Assembly (NCBI RefSeq): GCF_900104775.1
Contig: NZ_FNSA01000001.1
Location: 186,001 to 250,000, forward strand
DNA length: 64,000 nt
Reading direction: 5' to 3'
Source: Tsukamurella tyrosinosolvens
Lineage (GTDB): Bacteria; Actinomycetota; Actinomycetes; Mycobacteriales; Mycobacteriaceae
Shown here: positions 30,203 to 38,699 of the stretch, in pieces
Layout of the letters: each line of letters begins with the position of its first letter
How positions within the stretch are numbered: the first letter of the stretch is position 1
Notes under the pieces: model-generated
Told to the model about the DNA's origin: nothing
Database searches by the model: none
The model's input: only the letters and a program-made list of their open reading frames with translations
Translations under genes and position numbers: made by a program

Positions 30203-30970
30203 CTACTGCTGCTGGCCCAGCTGCTGCTGGACGGACGCGTTGATCTCGCGCAGGCCCCCGGCGGAGAGGCCGGGCAGCTGCCCCGTGATGTTGCGGACCA
30301 CGTGCCGGTCGTCGAGGACCTTCTCACTGGACTGCACGAGCACCGTGCCGGAGCCGGTGAAGTCGAACTGCCGCTCCTCGCCCGAACTGACCCCGAACGC
30401 CCGCCCGGCGGCCGCGACGAAGCTGCTCACCCACGCCTGGTCGTAGTGGTGGCTCGGCGACGGGCAGTCGGCCCAGCCGACGAGCGCCTCCGGGTCGACC
30501 CGCACGGGCGGCTCGACGAACATGACCTGCCCGTTCGACGAGGCGAGGAACCGGCCGGTGCCGATCAGCGTGACGAAGCCCGGCACGATGGACTGCTGCA
30601 GCGACAGGTTCGGCTCGAAGGCCAGGAGGTTCGCGGCGCGGATCGTCAGGTTGCCGTTGTCCTCGAGGTCGTAGGCGTTGATGTCGTTGCCGCGGTCGCC
30701 GATGATGAGCTTGCCGTGCCCCTCGGCCACGACGTAGTCACCGAGGTAGAGCGGCGCGGAGAACTGCTGCGCGACCATCTGCAGCAGCTGCCCCTGCAGT
30801 CCGTGCTGCAGCGAGGTGAAGGTCATCTGCCCGTAGTGGGCGATCATCGCGCCCTTGGACAGGAACCAGGGCTTGATCAGGTCGATGCAGTACGAGTACT
30901 GGTTCCCGGGAACGTTGTCGCCGCCGGCCGGGAGGGTGTGCGGGTTCCACACCGTGTCGAGTTCGCTCAC
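30203..30970 (-). CDS. AIM24-family protein, third of three
   Basis: 255 residues with an AIM24 (DUF124) beta-sandwich pattern: LSKGAMIAHYGQM near the start, alternating short strands and Gly turns, and a late FDFTGSGTVLVQSSEK. The N-terminal 35 residues and the tail (ISAGGLREINASVQQQLG) differ from its neighbours. Its start overlaps the stop of the second AIM24 gene by 4 bases. AIM24 proteins accompany TerD systems in many bacteria; their biochemical role is not established. It is the last gene of the leftward Ter operon. Confidence 0.85.
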   Translation of the reverse strand: MSELDTVWNPHTLPAGGDNVPGNQYSYCIDLIKPWFLSKGAMIAHYGQMTFTSLQHGLQGQLLQMVAQQFSAPLYLGDYVVAEGHGKLIIGDRGNDINAYDLEDNGNLTIRAANLLAFEPNLSLQQSIVPGFVTLIGTGRFLASSNGQVMFVEPPVRVDPEALVGWADCPSPSHHYDQAWVSSFVAAAGRAFGVSSGEERQFDFTGSGTVLVQSSEKVLDDRHVVRNITGQLPGLSAGGLREINASVQQQLGQQQ

Positions 30971-31665
30971 AGCCGGTGCTCCGATGCTTGGACGTAGACC
31001 ACACCCTGGCCGGTGCAGTCGAGCTGGAAGGCCTCGCCGCCGGTGCGGCCCATGTTCCGCAGGCTCACGGTGGAGCGCAGGTTGGTCTGGACCGGGCCGA
31101 GCGCCGCGGCGAAGGCCTGCGGGTCGACGGTGACCGGACGGTTCGGGGCGACCTGCAGGGTGATGAAGCCGCCGTGCCCGAGGATGACGGCGGCGCCCAC
31201 ACCGCTGAGCTGGGTGGTGAACATGCCCTGCCCCGTCGCCATGCCGCCCGCCGCGGAGCGCAGCGCGCCCATGAAGCCGCCCCCTCCGCCTCCGCCCGAC
31301 GCCGCGGTGGAGACGATCGAGGCCTGCAGGCCCTGCGTGTACGCGAGGAGCCGGGAGGCCTCGACGCGGAGCTCGCCGCCCTGCGGCATCTCGACGACTT
31401 CGACCTCGAGGCCGCGGAAGCCGTAGTGCACGGTGCCGTGCCCCTGCGCGACCATCGTCGCCTCGTGCTCGCCCTGCATCATCCGGCCGGCCATCCCGGC
31501 GAGTCCGCCGAGCGCGCCGCCCATGCCGCCGCCCATGCCCGGGATCTGGTGCGGCTGGAAGAAGACGTTCCCGGTGTAGAAGAGCATCGCGCCGCGCCGG
31601 GCGATGACGGGGCCGGAGCGCGTGAGGTCGATGGACACGACCTTGCCGTTGACCTTGGTGAACAC
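30967..31665 (-). CDS. AIM24-family protein, second of three
   Basis: 232 residues from a GTG start 5 bases after the previous stop, with GAGAGG upstream. It follows the AIM24 pattern (RRGAMLFYTGNVFF; HGTVHYGFRGLEVEVV; late FQLDCTGQGVVYVQ). It contains a Gly/Met-rich insertion (GMGGGMGGALGGLAGMAGRMM) near residue 45 and a Gly-rich loop further on, which could insert into or lie on a membrane. Its end overlaps the third copy. A longer open frame upstream is antisense noise over the first copy. Confidence 0.83.
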   Translation of the reverse strand: MFTKVNGKVVSIDLTRSGPVIARRGAMLFYTGNVFFQPHQIPGMGGGMGGALGGLAGMAGRMMQGEHEATMVAQGHGTVHYGFRGLEVEVVEMPQGGELRVEASRLLAYTQGLQASIVSTAASGGGGGGGFMGALRSAAGGMATGQGMFTTQLSGVGAAVILGHGGFITLQVAPNRPVTVDPQAFAAALGPVQTNLRSTVSLRNMGRTGGEAFQLDCTGQGVVYVQASEHRL

Positions 31666-31670
31666 CGCGC

Positions 31671-32291
31671 CTACCTCTCCGCCGGCTGGATGGAGACCAC
31701 GCCGGAGCCGTCCCAGCGCAGGGAGAAGGCCTCGCCGCCGCCCTGGCCCATGACGGACCGCCAGGACACGTCGGTCACGAACGACTGGGACAGCTGCCCC
31801 CGCGCGCACACGAAGGCGTCGGGGTCCACGACCAGCGGGTACTGCGGCGAGACCTCGAGGTGGATCAGGGGCCCGCCGAGCGAGAGCAGCGCGACCTGGC
31901 CGTGCCCCGTCACCGTCGTGGTGAACAGGCCCTGCCCGGACGCCCCGCCGCGCACGCCGGCGAAGGTCACGTTGGTCGACAGCTGCGGCGTGAGCGCGAG
32001 CAGCTGCTCGGACTCGACCTGCAGCGTCTCGCCGTTGAGGTCGACGACGGTGACGGTGGCCGCGTCCTGCGCCAGGTACACCACCCCCGTGCCGGCGCAC
32101 TCCATGAGCGACAGGCCCTCGCCGGTGGCGCGGCGCTTGAGACCGGCCACGACGCCGTCGCCCCCGCCGAACCCGGCGGATTTGAAGCTGACCTGTCCCT
32201 CGTAGGCGATCATCGAGCCGCTCACGGCGCGGATCGAGCTGTTGTTCAGGTGCGCCTCGACGACACGTTTGGTCTTCGACACGAGCTGCAT
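31671..32291 (-). CDS. AIM24-family protein, first of three
   Basis: 206 residues from ATG 32291, the most compact copy. Visible pattern: VSGSMIAYEGQVSFKSAGFGGGDGV, repeated short strands (GTGVVYLAQDAATVTVVDL), a Gly-rich SGQGLFTTTVTGHG and a closing FSLRWDGSGVVSIQ. The three copies are similar enough to be tandem duplicates that have diverged. It follows the TerA-like gene by 38 bases on the same strand. Confidence 0.87.
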   Translation of the reverse strand: MQLVSKTKRVVEAHLNNSSIRAVSGSMIAYEGQVSFKSAGFGGGDGVVAGLKRRATGEGLSLMECAGTGVVYLAQDAATVTVVDLNGETLQVESEQLLALTPQLSTNVTFAGVRGGASGQGLFTTTVTGHGQVALLSLGGPLIHLEVSPQYPLVVDPDAFVCARGQLSQSFVTDVSWRSVMGQGGGEAFSLRWDGSGVVSIQPAER

Positions 32292-32329
32292 GGGCTCCCC
32301 TCCCCCTCGTCGTACGCCACTCTAGGGCG

Positions 32330-33637
32330 TCATTTCCTCCCCGGCGTGAAGTTCAGTCCCCAGTGGTAGGCCTCGGCGACGGCGCGCTGCGAGCCGTGGA
32401 TGTACTGCACCTCGCGGGTCACGGTGAGCTCGCCGTTCACCACGTGCAGCTGCGCGATGGCGCAGGAGATGGCGCGCCGGTCGGGGTTGTCGAGGTGGAC
32501 CTCCACCTCGGGCCCGCCGGGCGGGAACAGCGTGACGACGCCGTTCGCGGACGCCCAGTTCGGGGTGCCCTCGTAGATGTAGGCGAAGATCAGGATCCGC
32601 ACGAAGTCGTCGAGGTGGGCCAGGTTGATGTGCAGGTTCTCGCCGCCCTGCGAGCGGCCGGAGCGGTCGTCGGCGTCGAGCTGGATGAACGGCGGCCGGT
32701 CGATGCTGCCGAAGGCGTTGCCCAGGGCCTGCACGCCGCCCCGGTCGCCGTTGCGGAGCTCGTAGAAGCAGGCCAGGTCGAGGTCGACGGCGTTGCCGCC
32801 GCCGAACAGGCCCTTCTTCCCCTGCGTCCAGTTCAGGTTCACGCGCATGGTGCCGGTCGGCCGCTCCGAGGACTTCGCCAGCGAGACCGTGGGCGCCGAC
32901 TTGGTCAGCGTGATCTTGGAGAGGTTCACCCGCGGCGCGGCCGGCGCCGGGGCGGGCGGCGGCTGGTAGGCGGGCTGGGCCGGCGGGTACGACGGTGCCG
33001 GCGGCGGCTGATACGCCGGGGGCTGCTGCGCGGGCGGCTGCTGGTAGCTCGGCGGGGCAGGCGGCGGCTGGTAGGCGGGCTGCGCCGGCGGGTAGGACGG
33101 TGCCGTGGGCGCGGCCGGGGCCGCCGGGGGCGCTGGGGCGGCGGCGGGCGGCGGACCGTCGACGGTGACGCCGTGCTCGGTGAGCAGGGCGACGAGCCCC
33201 CGGTCCCAGCCGGCGCTGACGTTGCGCACCTTCCACGCCCCGTTGCGCCGGTACACCTCGGCGAGCACCGCGGCCCGCTCGGTGGTCAGGCCGGTGGCGG
33301 GGCAGTCGTCGGCGCCGATCCGGGCGCTGAGCCCGGGGATCGAGGCGAGGGAGCCGGGGACCTTGTCGTCGAGCGCGACGGCGAGCCGGACGGTGCTGAT
33401 CGCCGCCGGCACCGCGGTGAGGTCGAGGGCGAGGGTGTCGGGTCCGGTGAGCCGCACGGCGCCCTCGGGCGAGGTGGGGCTGTTGAAGAAGACCAGGTCG
33501 GCGTCGCTGCGGACCCGGCCGTCGTCGGTCACCTGGAGGGCGAACAGGTCGACCGATCCCGGTGCCACGCCGGTGATGGAGACCGTGAGGGAGGTCTGGG
33601 ACAGGGCCGCGTTCTGACCGCGCGCGAGTGACGTCAC
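32330..33637 (-). CDS. TerA-like protein: two TerD-type domains joined by a Pro-rich linker
   Basis: 435 residues from GTG 33637. The first ~160 residues form a TerD-type domain (GRVRSDADLVFFN; RRNGAWKVRNVSAGWDRGL). Residues 162–234 are a Pro/Ala/Tyr/Gln linker with repeated YQPPPAP units. The C-terminal domain (about 240–435) has the TerA pattern: MRVNLNWTQ…GLFGGGNAVDLDLACFYEL, QLDADDRSG, GENLHINLAH, and HWGLNFTPG at the end. TerD-type domains bind calcium and sit at the inner face of the membrane. It heads the leftward operon, divergent from terD. The frame stays open far upstream but shows no coding character there. Confidence 0.88.
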   Translation of the reverse strand: MTSLARGQNAALSQTSLTVSITGVAPGSVDLFALQVTDDGRVRSDADLVFFNSPTSPEGAVRLTGPDTLALDLTAVPAAISTVRLAVALDDKVPGSLASIPGLSARIGADDCPATGLTTERAAVLAEVYRRNGAWKVRNVSAGWDRGLVALLTEHGVTVDGPPPAAAPAPPAAPAAPTAPSYPPAQPAYQPPPAPPSYQQPPAQQPPAYQPPPAPSYPPAQPAYQPPPAPAPAAPRVNLSKITLTKSAPTVSLAKSSERPTGTMRVNLNWTQGKKGLFGGGNAVDLDLACFYELRNGDRGGVQALGNAFGSIDRPPFIQLDADDRSGRSQGGENLHINLAHLDDFVRILIFAYIYEGTPNWASANGVVTLFPPGGPEVEVHLDNPDRRAISCAIAQLHVVNGELTVTREVQYIHGSQRAVAEAYHWGLNFTPGRK

Positions 33638-33823
33638 GCTGTCGATTGTTGCAAGAATCCGGCGAATCGGCGCGGAAGGTCGCGAAACCCGAGTGACACG
33701 TCGTTCACCACCGGGGCGGGCCCGCCGAACCCGGCGCCGCGCGCCCGAGATCGCGTACTGTGAATTTCGCGACCACGTCAGCGGGCGGCGGCGCGCCGTC
33801 GCCCATTTCTCGGGAGGAATCAC
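33638..33823. promoter_or_regulatory. Divergent promoter region of the Ter locus
   Basis: 186 bases separate the leftward TerA-like start from the rightward terD start and must carry promoters for both arms. Rightward, TACTGT (about 33757–33762) is a plausible −10 and CGGGAGGA (33809–33816) a strong ribosome binding site. No perfect long palindrome stands out, and no regulator gene is present in the locus. Confidence 0.55.
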
Positions 33824-34399
33824 ATGGGAGTCAGCCTCAGCAAGGGTGGAAACGTCTCGCTCACGAAGGAGGCCCCCGGCCTGACGGCGGTCGCCGTCGG
33901 CCTCGGCTGGGACGCCCGCAGCACGACCGGCGTCGACTTCGACCTGGACGCCAGCGCGCTCGCCGTGGACACCGCCAAGCGAGTGCTCGACGATCAGCAC
34001 TTCGTCTTCTACAACAACCTCCGCTCGCCCGACGGCTCGATCGAGCACACCGGCGACAACCTCACGGGTGAGGGCGACGGCGACGACGAGGTCATCAACG
34101 TCAACCTCGCCGGCGTGCCGCCGCAGATCGACGCCGTGGTCTTCCCCGTCTCGATCCACGAGGCCGACAACCGCGGCCAGTCCTTCGGCCAGGTCCGCAA
34201 CGCCTACATCCGCGTCGTGAACCAGGCCAACGGCCAGGAGATCGCCCGCTACGACCTGTCCGAGGACGCCTCCACCGAGACCGCCATGGTCTTCGGCGAG
34301 CTGTACCGGCACGGCACCGAGTGGAAGTTCCGCGCCATCGGCCAGGGCTACGCCTCGGGCCTCGCGGGAATCGCCCGCGACTTCGGCGTGAACATCTGA
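33824..34399 (+). CDS. terD: TerD-family protein, first copy
   Basis: 191 residues, the standard TerD length. Calcium-binding and fold signatures: [35 protein letters not shown] with its acidic loop, [18 protein letters not shown] and the end segment [22 protein letters not shown]. TerD proteins give tellurite and other stress tolerance and are proposed to form calcium-dependent membrane-associated complexes with TerC. A second, nearly identical gene follows after 102 bases with its own promoter-like sequence. Confidence 0.95.
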   Translation: MGVSLSKGGNVSLTKEAPGLTAVAVGLGWDARSTTGVDFDLDASALAVDTAKRVLDDQHFVFYNNLRSPDGSIEHTGDNLTGEGDGDDEVINVNLAGVPPQIDAVVFPVSIHEADNRGQSFGQVRNAYIRVVNQANGQEIARYDLSEDASTETAMVFGELYRHGTEWKFRAIGQGYASGLAGIARDFGVNI

Positions 34400-34441
34400 C
34401 CTTTCGGGAACTTCGTCCGGATCCGGTATCCGAAACGTCGG

Positions 34442-34496
34442 TATAGTTCGAATCACACGCGGGGGCGGTCGGCGTCGTCGTTCTACCAGGAGGAAC
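34442..34496 (+). promoter_or_regulatory. Promoter-like sequence and RBS of the second terD
   Basis: TATAGT at 34442–34447 resembles a −10 box in an otherwise G+C-rich gap. CCAGGAGGAACC (about 34487–34498) is a near-perfect ribosome binding site just before ATG 34502. This suggests that the second terD can be transcribed separately from the first. Confidence 0.5.
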
Positions 34497-34501
34497 CAGG
34501 T

Positions 34502-35077
34502 ATGGGTGTCAGTCTCGTCAAGGGCGGCAACGTCTCGCTCACCAAGGAGGCCCCCGGCCTCACCGCGGTGTCCGTCGGTCTCGGCTGGGACCTCCGCACC
34601 ACCACCGGCACGGACTTCGATCTGGACGCGAGCGCCATCGGCATCGACGCGAACAAGCAGGTCGCCTCGCCGCAGCACTTCGTCTTCTTCAACAACCTGC
34701 GCACGCCGGACGGCTCGATCGAGCACCTCGGCGACAACCTCACGGGTGAGGGCGACGGGGACGACGAGGTCATCAAGGTGAACCTCGCCGCGATCCCGCC
34801 GAACGTCGAGGGCGTGGTCTTCCCGGTCTCGATCTACGACGCCGACAACCGCGGCCAGTCCTTCGGCCAGGTCCGCAACGCGTTCATCCGCGTCGTGAAC
34901 CAGGCCAACGGTCAGGAGATCGCCCGCTACGACCTGTCGGAGGACGCCTCGACCGAGACGGCCATGGTGTTCGGCGAGCTGTACCGCAACGGCGCGGAGT
35001 GGAAGTTCCGGGCCGTCGGCCAGGGCTACGCCTCGGGCCTCGCGGGGATCGCTCGCGACTACGGCGTCAACGTCTAG
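34502..35077 (+). CDS. terD: TerD-family protein, second copy
   Basis: 191 residues, the same length as the first copy and very similar along its whole length (for example [50 protein letters not shown]). Differences cluster in residues 40–70 ([20 protein letters not shown]). The pair is a recent tandem duplication kept intact. Together they probably form homo- or hetero-assemblies at the membrane with TerC, whose gene follows. Confidence 0.95.
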   Translation: MGVSLVKGGNVSLTKEAPGLTAVSVGLGWDLRTTTGTDFDLDASAIGIDANKQVASPQHFVFFNNLRTPDGSIEHLGDNLTGEGDGDDEVIKVNLAAIPPNVEGVVFPVSIYDADNRGQSFGQVRNAFIRVVNQANGQEIARYDLSEDASTETAMVFGELYRNGAEWKFRAVGQGYASGLAGIARDYGVNV

Positions 35078-35173
35078 TACCCGTACCTCTCGAGCAGAGC
35101 GCGTAGACCCGGCGAGCGGACCCCCGCACGCCGGGTCCTCGCGCTCCGCACCCCCTTCCTTCGAAAGGCCGAT

Positions 35174-36322
35174 GTGTTCCGCATCTTCGGACTGTCCTTC
35201 TTCGTCACGATCGCCGCCCTCGTGGCCGCGTTCTTCTACGGCGGCCCCGAGGCCCTGGTCCTCACGCTGATCCTCGGCATCCTCGAGGTCAGCCTCTCGT
35301 TCGACAACGCCGTCATCAACGCGACCGTGCTGCAGCGCATGAGCCAGTTCTGGGTGCGCATGTTCCTCACGGTGGGCATCCTGATCGCGGTCTTCGGCAT
35401 GCGCCTGGTGTTCCCGCTCGCGATCGTGTGGATCACCGCCGGCCTGAACCCGGTGCAGGCCCTCGATCTGGCGCTCAACCCGCCGGCCGACGGCGCCCAC
35501 TACTTCCCGGACGGCAGCGCCAGCTACCAGACGCTGATCGAGGCCGCGCACCCGCAGATCGCCGCCTTCGGCGGCATGTTCCTGCTCATGCTCTTCCTCG
35601 ACTTCATCTTCGATCCGGAGCGCGAGATCACCTGGCTCAGCTGGATCGAGAAGCCGCTGCAGCGCATCGGCCAGCTCGATCGGTTCCCGATCATCGTGGC
35701 CCTCGCCGCGCTGCTGGCCACCGGCATCTGGGCGGCGCACACCGTCGACGAGTCGAAGACGGTGTTCATCGCGGGCCTGCTCGGCCTCGTGACCTACATC
35801 GTGGTCAACGGTCTCGGCGAGTTCTTCCACGTGGAGGAGCTCGAGGAGGAGGCGGAGATCGCCCGGTCCGGCCCGTCGGAGCTGGCGAAGGCCACCGGTA
35901 AGGCCGGCTTCTTCCTGTTCCTCTACCTCGAGGTGCTCGACGCGTCGTTCTCGTTCGACGGCGTGATCGGCGCGTTCGCCATCACCGCCGACCCGATCAT
36001 CATCGCCCTGGGCCTCGGCTTCATCGGCGCGATGTTCGTCCGCTCGCTCACCGTGTACCTCGTGGAGAAGGGCACGCTCGCCGAGTACGTGTACCTCGAG
36101 CACGGCGCGCACTGGGCGATCGGCGCCCTGGCCGGCATCCTGCTGTTCTCGATCTACACCCCGGTCCCCGAGCTGGTCACCGGCCTCGTCGGCGTGGTGC
36201 TCATCCTCGCGGCGCTGTTCTCGAGCATCGTCCGCAACCGCCGCGAGGGCGGCGGCGAGGGCGACGGGCCGCTCATCGCCGACGGCCCGACGGTGTCCAC
36301 TTCGCAGACGATCGAGTCCTGA
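35174..36322 (+). CDS. terC: TerC-family integral membrane protein
   Basis: 382 residues from a GTG start behind GAAAGG. About eight to nine membrane helices are seen, with the two TerC metal-site motifs: LSFDNAVINATVLQRM near residue 36 and LDASFSFDGVIGAFAIT near 255. Both have conserved Asp within membrane segments. TerC proteins are linked to metal efflux, including manganese, and anchor the Ter complex. The cytoplasmic end is Gly/Glu-rich. The next gene starts 14 bases on. Confidence 0.95.
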   Translation: MFRIFGLSFFVTIAALVAAFFYGGPEALVLTLILGILEVSLSFDNAVINATVLQRMSQFWVRMFLTVGILIAVFGMRLVFPLAIVWITAGLNPVQALDLALNPPADGAHYFPDGSASYQTLIEAAHPQIAAFGGMFLLMLFLDFIFDPEREITWLSWIEKPLQRIGQLDRFPIIVALAALLATGIWAAHTVDESKTVFIAGLLGLVTYIVVNGLGEFFHVEELEEEAEIARSGPSELAKATGKAGFFLFLYLEVLDASFSFDGVIGAFAITADPIIIALGLGFIGAMFVRSLTVYLVEKGTLAEYVYLEHGAHWAIGALAGILLFSIYTPVPELVTGLVGVVLILAALFSSIVRNRREGGGEGDGPLIADGPTVSTSQTIES

Positions 36323-36336
36323 GCGGTCTCGAGACC

Positions 36337-37536
36337 GTGGCAGCGAATCCGTTCCGCAGGCTGTTCGGCGGGGAACCGGCCGGTTCCCCGCCGCATCAGC
36401 CTGGGGGCGGCGCCGATACCAGCCTGACCAGCGCCTTCCTCGATGCGGACCGCCGCTTCAGCTCGCTCGACGAGGATGTGCGGACACTGTCGGCGCAGAA
36501 CCCGAACGCGACCGCGGTGCAGCAGTGGCCGACCATCCGGGACCGCTTCGGCGGCGCCACGGAGCGGTACCTGTGGGCCAGCGGCAGCCAGTCCGGCACC
36601 CGCCCGCCCACGCCGCAGGACCGGGAGGCCACCGCGCGGGAACTGGCCGACCTGGTCGCGGTGCTGGACAGGTTCCACAGCGACCACCAGCGTGCGCTCA
36701 CCAACGCCCGCGGCGCCCGGGCCAGCTCGGCGGCGCAGGAGCAGGCGGCCCGCGTGGCCGCCGAGCGCGCCACCGACCTGCTCGCTGCCCCGTCGACGGC
36801 GCCGTACCTGACGCTGCGCCCCGTCGTCCGGGCGACCGATGCGCTCGTCGAGGCGGTGCGGCACCTGGACACCGCGCCGGACCTCGTCGCGCGCGACTCG
36901 GCCGCGCGAGCCGTGCAGGAGAAGGCCGCGGAGCTGACCGCCGCCGTCGAGGCCGCCCCGCGGATCGGCGACGACGCCCAGCGCTCGCTCGCCGCGGCCG
37001 GAACGCGCCTGCAGGCCGTCCGCAACCGCGCGAGCGACCTCGCGGACACCCGGTCCGCGCTGCTCCGCGAGTTCAGCGCGGCCTGCTCGACCGATCTCGT
37101 CGACAACGACAAGGTGGCCGCCCGCGAGTCGGCCGCCGCCGAAGAGGCGCTGTCGACCGCGGCTCTCCGCCTCCGCGAGAGCACCCCGGACCTGGCCCTC
37201 GAGCAGGTCGGCGTGGCCCGCGACCACCTCGACACCGCCGACGCCGCGGTGAACGCCGTCGGCGAGCGGCTCCGCACGCTGCGCGCCGCGAAGGCGGACC
37301 CGGCCGCCGTCGCCGCGCGCACCCGGTTCGCGCTCCGCGACGCCCAGCACCTGGCCGTGCAGAAGCAGCAGGTGCATCGCTGGGGCACCGTGCTCGACGC
37401 GCAGCACGCCCGCATCGAGCGGGCCATCGCCGACCTCGACCGGGTGCACCCCGACTACTGGCAGTACCTGCAGACCCTCGCCGACGTCGACCGCATGATC
37501 GCCGACGCCGTGGACCGGATGCGGGGCCGCGCGTGA
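36337..37536 (+). CDS. Coiled-coil protein of the Ter operon, unknown
   Basis: 399 residues from a GTG start. The product is almost wholly helical and rich in Ala, Arg, Glu and Asp, with heptad-like runs (AAQEQAARVAAERATDLL; AVQEKAAELTAAVEAAP; AARESAAAEEALSTAALRL). It has only one Cys and no membrane helix. The Pro/Gly-rich first 30 residues contain FRRLFGGEPAG. No family is recognised. Overlap of 4 bases with the next gene and position after terC suggest a scaffold between the membrane complex and the enzymes that follow. Confidence 0.78.
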   Translation: MAANPFRRLFGGEPAGSPPHQPGGGADTSLTSAFLDADRRFSSLDEDVRTLSAQNPNATAVQQWPTIRDRFGGATERYLWASGSQSGTRPPTPQDREATARELADLVAVLDRFHSDHQRALTNARGARASSAAQEQAARVAAERATDLLAAPSTAPYLTLRPVVRATDALVEAVRHLDTAPDLVARDSAARAVQEKAAELTAAVEAAPRIGDDAQRSLAAAGTRLQAVRNRASDLADTRSALLREFSAACSTDLVDNDKVAARESAAAEEALSTAALRLRESTPDLALEQVGVARDHLDTADAAVNAVGERLRTLRAAKADPAAVAARTRFALRDAQHLAVQKQQVHRWGTVLDAQHARIERAIADLDRVHPDYWQYLQTLADVDRMIADAVDRMRGRA

Positions 37537-38699
37537 GCGGCGCCCTGCACCACTTCGGCCAGCTTCCGGACGACGTGCGGGCCCGCCTGTTCCATCGCCC
37601 GCCGCAGCCCTTCGACCGGGACACACCCCGCGCGACCCTCGCGTACGCCCTCGGCGCCACCCTGTACGTCCCGGCGACCCGGGCGGATCTCGCGGCGACC
37701 GTTCGCCGGCGCCGCGACGACGGGGTGCTCTCGATGGTCATCGACCTCGAGGACGCCGTCGCCGACGATGCCGTCCGCCACGCCGTGGACGCCGCCACCG
37801 CGGCGCTGGCGGAGCTCGCGGACGACACGGATCCGGTGCCGCTGCTGTTCATCCGGCCGCGCACCACAGCGGACACCGCCGCCCTCCTCGACCACCTCGG
37901 CGACGGTGCCCGCGCGCTCACGGGGGTCGTCCTGCCGAAGTTCGCCGCCGCCGACGGGGCCGCCGCGCTCGCCGCCGTCGCGGAGCTCGCGTCCTCGCAC
38001 CGCCTGTACGCGATGCCCGTGCTCGAGACCCCCGAGATCGTCTACCGCGAGTCGCGCGACGAGCAGCTGGCGGGCATCTCCGAAGTCCTCCGCGCGCACC
38101 GGGAGCGGGTCCTCGCGGTGCGCATCGGCGCGACGGACATGTCGGCGCTGTTCGGCATCCGCCGCGACCGCGACCTCACGATCTACGACGTGCACGTCGT
38201 CGCGGAGACCATCTCGGCGATCGTCAACCGTCTCGCCCGGTCGGACGGCACCGGCTTCGTCGTCACCGGGCCCGTGTGGGAGTACTTCGCCGACCACGAG
38301 CGCATGTTCCGGCCGCTGCTGCGCGCCACGCCCTTCGAGCGCAACCACGCCGCCCGCTTCCGCGAGCAGCTCGTGGGGCGCGACCTCGACGGCCTGCTGC
38401 GGGAGACGGCGCTGGACCGGGCGAACGGGCTGCACGGCAAGACCGTGATCCACCCGTCCCACGTGGCGGCCGTGCACGCGCTCTCGGCCGTGACGCACGA
38501 GGAGTACGAGGACGCCCTCGCCATCATGGACGGCGACGCCGGCGGGGTGGAAGCCTCCAGCTACCGGAACAAGATGAACGAGATGAAGCCGCACCGCAAT
38601 TGGGCGCGGCAGACGCTGATCCGCGCGGACGTGTTCGGGGTGACCCGGGCCGAGGTCGGCTTCGTCGACCTGCTCACCGCGCTGGTGGAAGGACGATGA
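37533..38699 (+). CDS. HpcH/HpaI-type aldolase (CitE-like) of the Ter operon
   Basis: 388 residues from GTG overlapping the previous stop. TIM-barrel aldolase signatures: LYVPATRADLAATV near residue 43, MVIDLEDAVADD near 69 (acidic metal-binding pair), PVLETPEIV, and GKTVIHPSHV near 305. Relatives cleave or condense C–C bonds of CoA or keto-acid substrates with Mg2+. It is longer than classical CitE and lies in a run of genes that overlap by 4 bases, so it is probably one step of the Ter biosynthetic pathway. Confidence 0.87.
   Translation: MSGALHHFGQLPDDVRARLFHRPPQPFDRDTPRATLAYALGATLYVPATRADLAATVRRRRDDGVLSMVIDLEDAVADDAVRHAVDAATAALAELADDTDPVPLLFIRPRTTADTAALLDHLGDGARALTGVVLPKFAAADGAAALAAVAELASSHRLYAMPVLETPEIVYRESRDEQLAGISEVLRAHRERVLAVRIGATDMSALFGIRRDRDLTIYDVHVVAETISAIVNRLARSDGTGFVVTGPVWEYFADHERMFRPLLRATPFERNHAARFREQLVGRDLDGLLRETALDRANGLHGKTVIHPSHVAAVHALSAVTHEEYEDALAIMDGDAGGVEASSYRNKMNEMKPHRNWARQTLIRADVFGVTRAEVGFVDLLTALVEGR

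Noticed and set aside
33638-36112. Upstream extension of the TerA-like frame to more than 1,200 codons
   Set aside because: The added part runs antisense to two terD genes and terC and reads as acidic low-complexity noise; the GTG at 33637 begins the TerD-type similarity.
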